NCBI RefSeq assembly: GCF_020740795.1
Contig: NC_067312.1
Span: 52,533,905 to 52,597,904, forward strand
Length of the DNA stretch: 64,000 bases
DNA from: Apus apus
Taxonomy: Eukaryota; Chordata; Aves; Apodiformes; Apodidae
Reading direction: 5' to 3'
Part shown: positions 60,101-64,000 of the stretch, in pieces
Layout of the letters: every line of letters starts with the position of its first letter
Position numbering within the stretch: position 1 is the first letter of the stretch
Position numbers and translations under genes: made by a program
The notes under the pieces: generated by a model
Database searches by the model: none
Told to the model about the DNA's origin: nothing
What the model saw: the letters and a program-made list of their open reading frames with translations, nothing else

Positions 60101-63100
60101 AAGCTCCACAGAGCCTAAACCTGCCCATGTCCCCCTCTCACTGGCCAGGTCCAGGCTGCAGGACATCAAACAGGAGCTGGATCATCAGCAGGGCTTGAAC
60201 AAGGCTGCGTTGGAGCAGTCAGTCACCAAGACGGCTGAGAAGCTGCAGAAGAAGGTGAGGCTGGGGGGGAGCTCCCATTGCCCACGGGCTCAGCATGGTG
60301 GTCCTGGCCAGGGTCCCATGCCTGTCCCCTGACTGGATGGGACCACTGAGCCTCCGTGGCGTCTGGGCTTCTTGGCCACATCCATTCCATCTCAGAGCCA
60401 ATTCCTTCTCCCCTTCCTGCAGCTGGACAAGCTGCAAGCGATGGTGGAGAGCACCGGCTGGCAGCAGCAGGCAGAGGCGCAGGCAGAGGTGCAGGCAGAG
60501 ATGCAGGAAGCATGCCCCGCCTGCAGCCAGGATACCATCATGAAGCTGGGCCATCTCCAGCACTACAAGGAGCACCAGGAGCTGCTGGACCCCTCGATGT
60601 TGCGGCAGAGGGTGGGCAAGGTGGTGACGCCACTGCCAGAGAGGAGCCAGGTAGAATGACTCCAGTGTGAGGGTACTGGGAGAGAACTGCTGGGACCCCA
60701 CAGCAGGTTGTGCTTCACTGTGATGTGGGGGAGCCCCTGCTGCCCCCTAGACTGGCTTGTACAAGTCAGCAACATGGAGGGAAATGAAAGCCTTGATGCG
60801 AATGTCCGGCTGCTGCTGACAGCCTGTGGTCACTGGGTCTGTCCCCGCAGGGCAGCCCGTCCCCCCTTGCATGACACCACCTTGTCAACTTCCTCTCTGA
60901 AGCAGGATGAGCAGCAGCTGCAGAGCTTTGAGGCCACCATCATGCAGCTGCAGAGGCACTTTGAGGAGCTCAGCTCAGTCACGAGGAGCCTCGTGGGTGA
61001 CCGTCAGCAGAGGCAGAACTATCTCGAGGTTGGTGACTGAAAGTCCCAAGGGGTCAGAGCATCCTGCAGGCTGAGCACCACAAGGCGTTTGTCCCCCTGC
61101 CAACCTGCTGGCAGCCCTGGGGAGGTTCCAAATGCCTGTCCTGGAGGTTTTGGCTGGGGGTGGGGGAGTGGGAGGTGGTGGGTGCTGGGCTGGCTGGAAG
61201 GCAGCTCTGACTCTGCTGCTGCATCATGGGCTGCCTTCTGCATTTGAAGAGTCTGTGCCAGTCTGTGGAGAGGCTGCAGAGGGAGAAAGCGGACAAGGAG
61301 GACCTGATGCTGGCAATGGATAAGGTAGGGTCTGGAGCTGGCCCAGGGCCAGCCGAGGAGATCCAGGGCAGGGTGATAAGAGCGCCTTGTCCCTTGGGTG
61401 CTTGGTGGTGGTATGAGCCTGGGGGAGGGAGGATTTCCAACTCAGCTGTGGGTCAGTTTGGCAGGTGGGACCGACCCCGCAGGGGTGATGGGGCAAGTGG
61501 GGCCACAGAGCTGCCTCTCCCTCTGCCCCGACCCCAGCTGGCCCTTCCCATCCTGCCTCCATCCTTTCCCCAACACACTGCTACCTTTTCCCGTTGCTAG
61601 AAAGCTGACAGAACCGCCGTGGCAGGCACTGTCAGCCACAGCCAGTTGGAGGCCAACATGGAGCGGCTGCAGGAGAGGAACCAGGAGGTGCAGAGCCAGA
61701 TAACAGGCCTGCAGCAGGCCTGCCTCCAAGGCCAGCGACAGCTCAGGGAGCTGATGGACTCCAAGGTGAGGGCTGGCTCATCCCTACCATGCAAAACTGG
61801 CCCCTCGGGGGCTTGGTTGCCAAAGGCAACATCCCTGCCAGGGTCAACCCTCCCAGTTTCCTCCCTGGGGACTGAGACGTCCTGTGCTGGGGGCAGCTGG
61901 ATCAGAGTGTGCATCCATTCCCAGCTGGACCGCCTGGAGCTGCTGCCTTTGCAGCAGCAGCTGGAGGAGCATGGGAAGCTCCTCCAGGAGCAGCAGCTCA
62001 AGGAGAGGGTGCAGCCGACAGAGGGCCATGATGCAGCCGGGATTAAGAGGTGAGTGCGCTGGGGACGGGGTGGCTGCGGGGACAGAGCTGGCCCCGTCCC
62101 CTCTGGCTATCACAGCCGGTGCCGCGGGGGACTCTGGCACGGGAGCCGTTTCGGCAGTGAAGCGAGGGGATGCTGAGGAGGGAGCTGTGCCTTCTCCTCC
62201 CAGCAGCAGAGGGTTCCCTCCAGGAACGGGGGACGAGGAAGGGGCCCTTGCAGGCTGGAGCCTTCTGCCCCAAACCTGGGGTGTGAGCACAAAGGCCTTG
62301 TGGGGCGAGGGTGGGGATGGGCGGTGGGGGGGCTGGGCACCCCGGCAGGGCTGCCACACACGGTGCCCCTCAGCTGGGTTGGGACCTTCCCTCCTGGGAA
62401 GGCACAGGGGGTAATTAGCGTGGAGGAAGCGATGCAGGCAGTGCCCAGGCGCTCGCTGCTGCCTGCCAGCTGCCCGCCTGTCTGCAGGCAGGGCTGCATC
62501 TCCCCCGAGCTCCCTCAGCCCGTTTCTCTCCCCTCCAGGAACACCCATTGCCACTGCCTGTCCTGTGACGAGCCCCACAGCATTGCGGTGCCTGGCCAGT
62601 GAGTAGCACCCAGCAGCCTCCCAGGGACGGGTGGGGGGTCCGTGGGCACTGGTGGTGTCCTGCCGTGCTGGGCACAGGGGTTTGGGTGTCTGCCTGGGAG
62701 GTGTGACCCTGCTGAGCCCCCCCTGCAGCCCCGTCAGGCAGAGGGAGAACGGGGACCCCTCCCCAGGGGCATAGGGGGGCTGTGGTGTACAAGCCCATGG
62801 GTTTTGGGGTGCTGCCCCAAGCTGGACTAGGTCGTGTGTCTCCTGTCACTCACGCATGGCTCCTGCCCTCCCCAGGAATGACGAGGCCGTCCCGTTCCTG
62901 CCACCACTCCACGTCCACCAGGAGCGCCGCCCCAAGACTGACAGCAAGTGGGAGCCAGCCCAGCAGCACGGGCACAGGTAGGGGAGAGAGACCCATCCCG
63001 GCCCCTTGGGTGCAGAGTGGCCCAGCCCTGGTGGGGGAAGGCTCTTTCTGGGGCTACGGGGAGGGCTTGTGCAGAGCAGGGGCACAGAGAGATAGATGTG

Positions 63101-64000
63101 CCTTGGAGGCTCAGCCGTGCTTGCCCCAGCTCTGGGGGGTTCCACAGCCTCCCTCCCCCGTGCTGCCCCTTCTGACCCAGGTCTCCACCTCCAGGGCTCT
63201 GAGGCTCCATGTGATGACTTAGTGCCAGGTCCCAGCCTGCCTTGGGGCTTGGGGGGGTCCGGGTCCTCCAGAGAAGCAGTGGAGCCCAGCTGGGAGCACC
63301 TCCCGGCCACTGCCCTGGTGCAGGTTGGCACAAGGAGTGCTGCAGTGCCGGACACTAAGCACGCCCAGGAGTGCTGCAATGCCAGACACTAAGCAAGCCC
63401 GTGCCCCATCCACAGGGAGCAGATGACCGAGTGGAGGTTCCCCAGGGTCCCTCGGGACTGCGGGGGCCGGCACACCATCACCCGCCCGCAGCCGCGTCCC
63501 CTGCGCCTGCCGCCCCTGGACCCCAGCGCCCTGCAGCTGCTCCAGCCCCTCAGCGAGGTAGGGGGGAGGAAGGAGAGAGGCGGGGTGAACAGGGCTGAGA
63601 GGGGGATGCCGAGAGCCCGCAGGGCTCCGTGCCTGAGTTTCCCCAGGGAGAGCTGGGGGAGTTGCTTGGTGAGGCAGGAGGGGCCTCGGGTTCGTTCAGC
63701 CTGCTCTTCCTTCCCTGCAGGATGAGCTGGAGATGCTGCACCAGGATGGGCGCAGGGACAGGGGCCAGCAGAACTGGCAGCTGCCTGGGCTCAAGGACGG
63801 TACGGCTGGGCACGGGTCCGGGGGCATCCCGGGGGGTGAAGGGGACAGCGAGGTGGGCAGGCTGCCCTCGGAGGTGCAGGTTTTCCCCCCTCCGCGTTGC
63901 CCCTGGCTGCCCCCAGACCAGCTCCCTCTGCTCTCTCCTGCCAGGCTTCCCGAGGGATGAGCCCAGGCTGTCCCCAGGGCGGAGGAGGGACAAAAGGCCA
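56916..64000 (+). CDS. DUF4795-family protein (QRICH2/C16orf96-like), 16 exons, continues past the window
   Basis: Sixteen exons join with consistent phases into 1009 codons: 56916-57149, 57543-57626, 58300-59539, 59677-59792, 59912-60003, 60149-60254, 60423-60650, 60906-61028, 61250-61324, 61601-61765, 61925-62049, 62539-62598, 62876-62977, 63416-63557, 63721-63799, 63945-end. All introns are GT-AG. Order in the protein: short helical N-terminus (residues 1-45), Ser/Thr/Pro tandem repeats (about 150-430), long coiled coil (about 490-850), a C-x-C-x2-C segment (about 865-872) and a basic C-terminal region containing 'RDCGGRHTITRP'. This layout and the Cys/Gly motif are those of the DUF4795 family. 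QRICH2 is needed for sperm flagella in mammals; the function of C16orf96 is not established. I cannot tell which of the two is the orthologue, so no symbol is given. The junction of exons 1 and 2 is the least certain. Confidence 0.8.
57543..57626 (+). CDS. DUF4795-family gene, exon 2
   Basis: 28 codons between a strong acceptor (cttctcccag) and donor (TTG|GTGAGC), phase 0 on both sides. It encodes 'LLQEIGGLKEDVRLIREALG', a coiled-coil segment. The same frame is open upstream to 57333 with a Pro-rich sequence, so an earlier acceptor would lengthen this exon. Confidence 0.65.
58300..59539 (+). CDS. DUF4795-family gene, exon 3 (repeat exon)
   Basis: A 1240-bp exon, by far the largest, between tcttcccag (58299) and GAG|GTGAGA (59539|59540); it ends in phase 1. 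It starts with a Gly/Ser/Thr-rich stretch, then about eleven copies of a 27-residue repeat (see separate entry), then a non-repeated part and a coiled-coil segment ('IRELSHLYAGLKQQVAQLEA', 59425-59484). The repeat region has no predicted fold and is rich in potential O-glycosylation and phosphorylation sites. Confidence 0.8.
58429..59270 (+). repeat. 81-bp coding tandem repeat, about 11 copies
   Basis: Unit 'SGMEPGTSSTLTTLGTQPGS' plus seven more residues (27 residues, 81 bp). Copies 2 to 10 are full length; copy 1 lacks three residues (LGT) and copy 11 is degenerate. The C-terminal seven residues come in types (PDTHTSV, PDMQATV, PDTSTSI), and two adjacent copies of the PDMQATV type show recent unit duplication. 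Because the period is a multiple of three and the unit lacks stops in several frames, long spurious open frames exist on the other strand too. Confidence 0.95.
59677..59792 (+). CDS. DUF4795-family gene, exon 4
   Basis: 116 bp, enters in phase 1 and leaves in phase 0. Acceptor ccatctctag, donor AAG|GTGAGC. Encodes a coiled coil with a duplicated 'QVSSLKS/QVSSLQS' unit (24-bp direct repeat at about 59718-59765). Confidence 0.75.
59912..60003 (+). CDS. DUF4795-family gene, exon 5
   Basis: 92 bp after gctgttcccag; donor GGG|GTAAGA, leaving in phase 2. Encodes 'IRQLEEMLEKQGSAGADQSM' and a short acidic end; a coiled coil followed by a linker. Confidence 0.7.
60149..60254 (+). CDS. DUF4795-family gene, exon 6
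   Basis: 106 bp; acceptor cactggccag, donor AAG|GTGAGG. Encodes 'SRLQDIKQELDHQQGLNKAA' and a further coiled-coil stretch ending KLQKK. Confidence 0.75.
60423..60650 (+). CDS. DUF4795-family gene, exon 7
   Basis: Acceptor ccttcctgcag. Contains a 12-bp repeat encoding AEAQAEVQAEMQ, a CPAC pair and coiled coil ('LGHLQHYKEHQELLDPSMLR'). Two in-frame donors are possible: CAG|GTAGAA at 60650 (used here) and AGG|GTGGGC at 60611, which would remove 13 codons. Confidence 0.7.
60906..61028 (+). CDS. DUF4795-family gene, exon 8
   Basis: 41 codons, phase 0 on both sides. Acceptor ctgaagcag, donor GAG|GTTGGT. Encodes 'DEQQLQSFEATIMQLQRHFE' and more coiled coil. Confidence 0.7.
61250..61324 (+). CDS. DUF4795-family gene, exon 9
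   Basis: 25 codons, 'SLCQSVERLQREKADKEDLM' and the next five. Acceptor gcatttgaag, donor AAG|GTAGGG. The 'KADKEDL' phrase is typical of the family's coiled coil, where similar units recur. Confidence 0.7.
61601..61765 (+). CDS. DUF4795-family gene, exon 10
   Basis: 55 codons; acceptor cgttgctag, donor AAG|GTGAGG. Starts KADRTAVAGTVS, repeating the KAD phrase of the previous exon, then a Gln/Glu-rich coiled coil. Confidence 0.75.
61925..62049 (+). CDS. DUF4795-family gene, exon 11
   Basis: 125 bp; acceptor cattcccag, donor GAG|GTGAGT (strong), leaving in phase 2. Encodes 'LDRLELLPLQQQLEEHGKLL', a hallmark-like stretch of the family, then a polar tail. Confidence 0.75.
62539..62598 (+). CDS. 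DUF4795-family gene, exon 12 (Cys motif)
   Basis: 60 bp; acceptor cccctccag, donor CCA|GTGAGT. Encodes NTHCHCLSCDEPHSIAVPGQ across the splice, with a C-x-C-x2-C cluster that is conserved in position in this family and could bind a metal. Confidence 0.75.
62876..62977 (+). CDS. DUF4795-family gene, exon 13
   Basis: 102 bp, phase 2 in and out. Acceptor cctccccag, donor CAG|GTAGGG. Pro- and His-rich, then charged. Confidence 0.65.
63333..63400 (+). repeat. Two-copy 34-bp direct repeat in the intron before exon 14
   Basis: Copies at 63333-63366 and 63367-63400, each starting 'aggagtgctgca' and differing at about three positions. It ends 15 bp before the acceptor, so it is close to the branch-point region. 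Confidence 0.85.
63416..63557 (+). CDS. DUF4795-family gene, exon 14
   Basis: 142 bp; acceptor catccacag, donor GAG|GTAGGG. Encodes 'FPRVPRDCGGRHTITRPQPR', the clearest family signature in the window, followed by Pro/Leu-rich sequence. Confidence 0.78.
63721..63799 (+). CDS. DUF4795-family gene, exon 15
   Basis: 79 bp; acceptor ttccctgcag, donor ACG|GTACGG, leaving in phase 1. Encodes 'DELEMLHQDGRRDRGQQNWQ' and LPGLKDG. Confidence 0.7.
63945..64000 (+). CDS. DUF4795-family gene, exon 16 (cut by the window edge)
   Basis: Acceptor ctcctgccag at 63944; frame open to the window end with a basic sequence (FPRDEPRLSPGRRRDKRP). Stop codon and 3' UTR lie outside. Confidence 0.6.

Noticed and set aside
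1..64000. tRNA, rRNA, CRISPR or prokaryotic operon features
   Set aside because: No cloverleaf, rRNA-like or regular spacer-repeat sequence seen; the genome type is vertebrate.

Overview
The window looks like a bird nuclear genome. CR1 LINE fragments are the dominant interspersed repeat, with 3' ends carrying the short ATTCTATG-like tails typical of bird CR1. Antisense endogenous-retrovirus LTRs occur singly, and coding DNA is absent until the last 8 kb, where a compact GC-rich gene with many short introns begins. I cannot assign a species.

Positions 1 to about 55,000 are an AT-rich gene desert built from unique sequence and transposable elements. CR1 copies lie at about 5.7-6.8 kb (+), 10.17-11.56 kb (-, split by a solo LTR), 12.9-14.0 kb (-), 16.1-17.1 kb (-), 20.27-20.81 kb (+), 39.6-39.9 kb (+), 40.07-40.95 kb (-, the ORF1 end), 44.0-44.1 kb (-), 49.2-49.6 kb (-), and 50.97-51.04 plus 54.48-54.81 kb (+, one element split by a provirus). 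Retroviral material comprises antisense LTRs at 10.26-10.95, 35.20-35.89 and 50.21-50.66 kb, an orphan gag fragment at 20.8-22.3 kb, and a pol-less provirus at 51.04-54.48 kb.

The most unusual object is that provirus. It has lost its 5' LTR, leader, the gag start, most of capsid and all of pol. The remaining gag segment is joined in frame to a full-length gamma-type envelope gene, giving one open frame of about 3 kb that ends just before a polypurine tract and a 271-bp 3' LTR. The env splice acceptor is still present inside the fused frame, and env has no start codon of its own.

From about 55 kb the base composition becomes GC-rich. A TATA-box promoter with a CRE-like element at about 56.7 kb precedes a + strand gene whose first 16 coding exons (1009 codons, consistent splice phases throughout) run off the right edge. 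Its short N-terminal helix, long coiled coil and Cys-containing C-terminal region match the DUF4795 family (QRICH2 / C16orf96 relatives; QRICH2 is a sperm-flagellum protein in mammals). Exon 3 is dominated by an 81-bp, 27-residue Ser/Thr/Pro-rich tandem repeat of about eleven copies.

No rRNA, tRNA, CRISPR array or bacterial-type feature was seen. Family names rest on recognition of motifs by eye; no searches were run.
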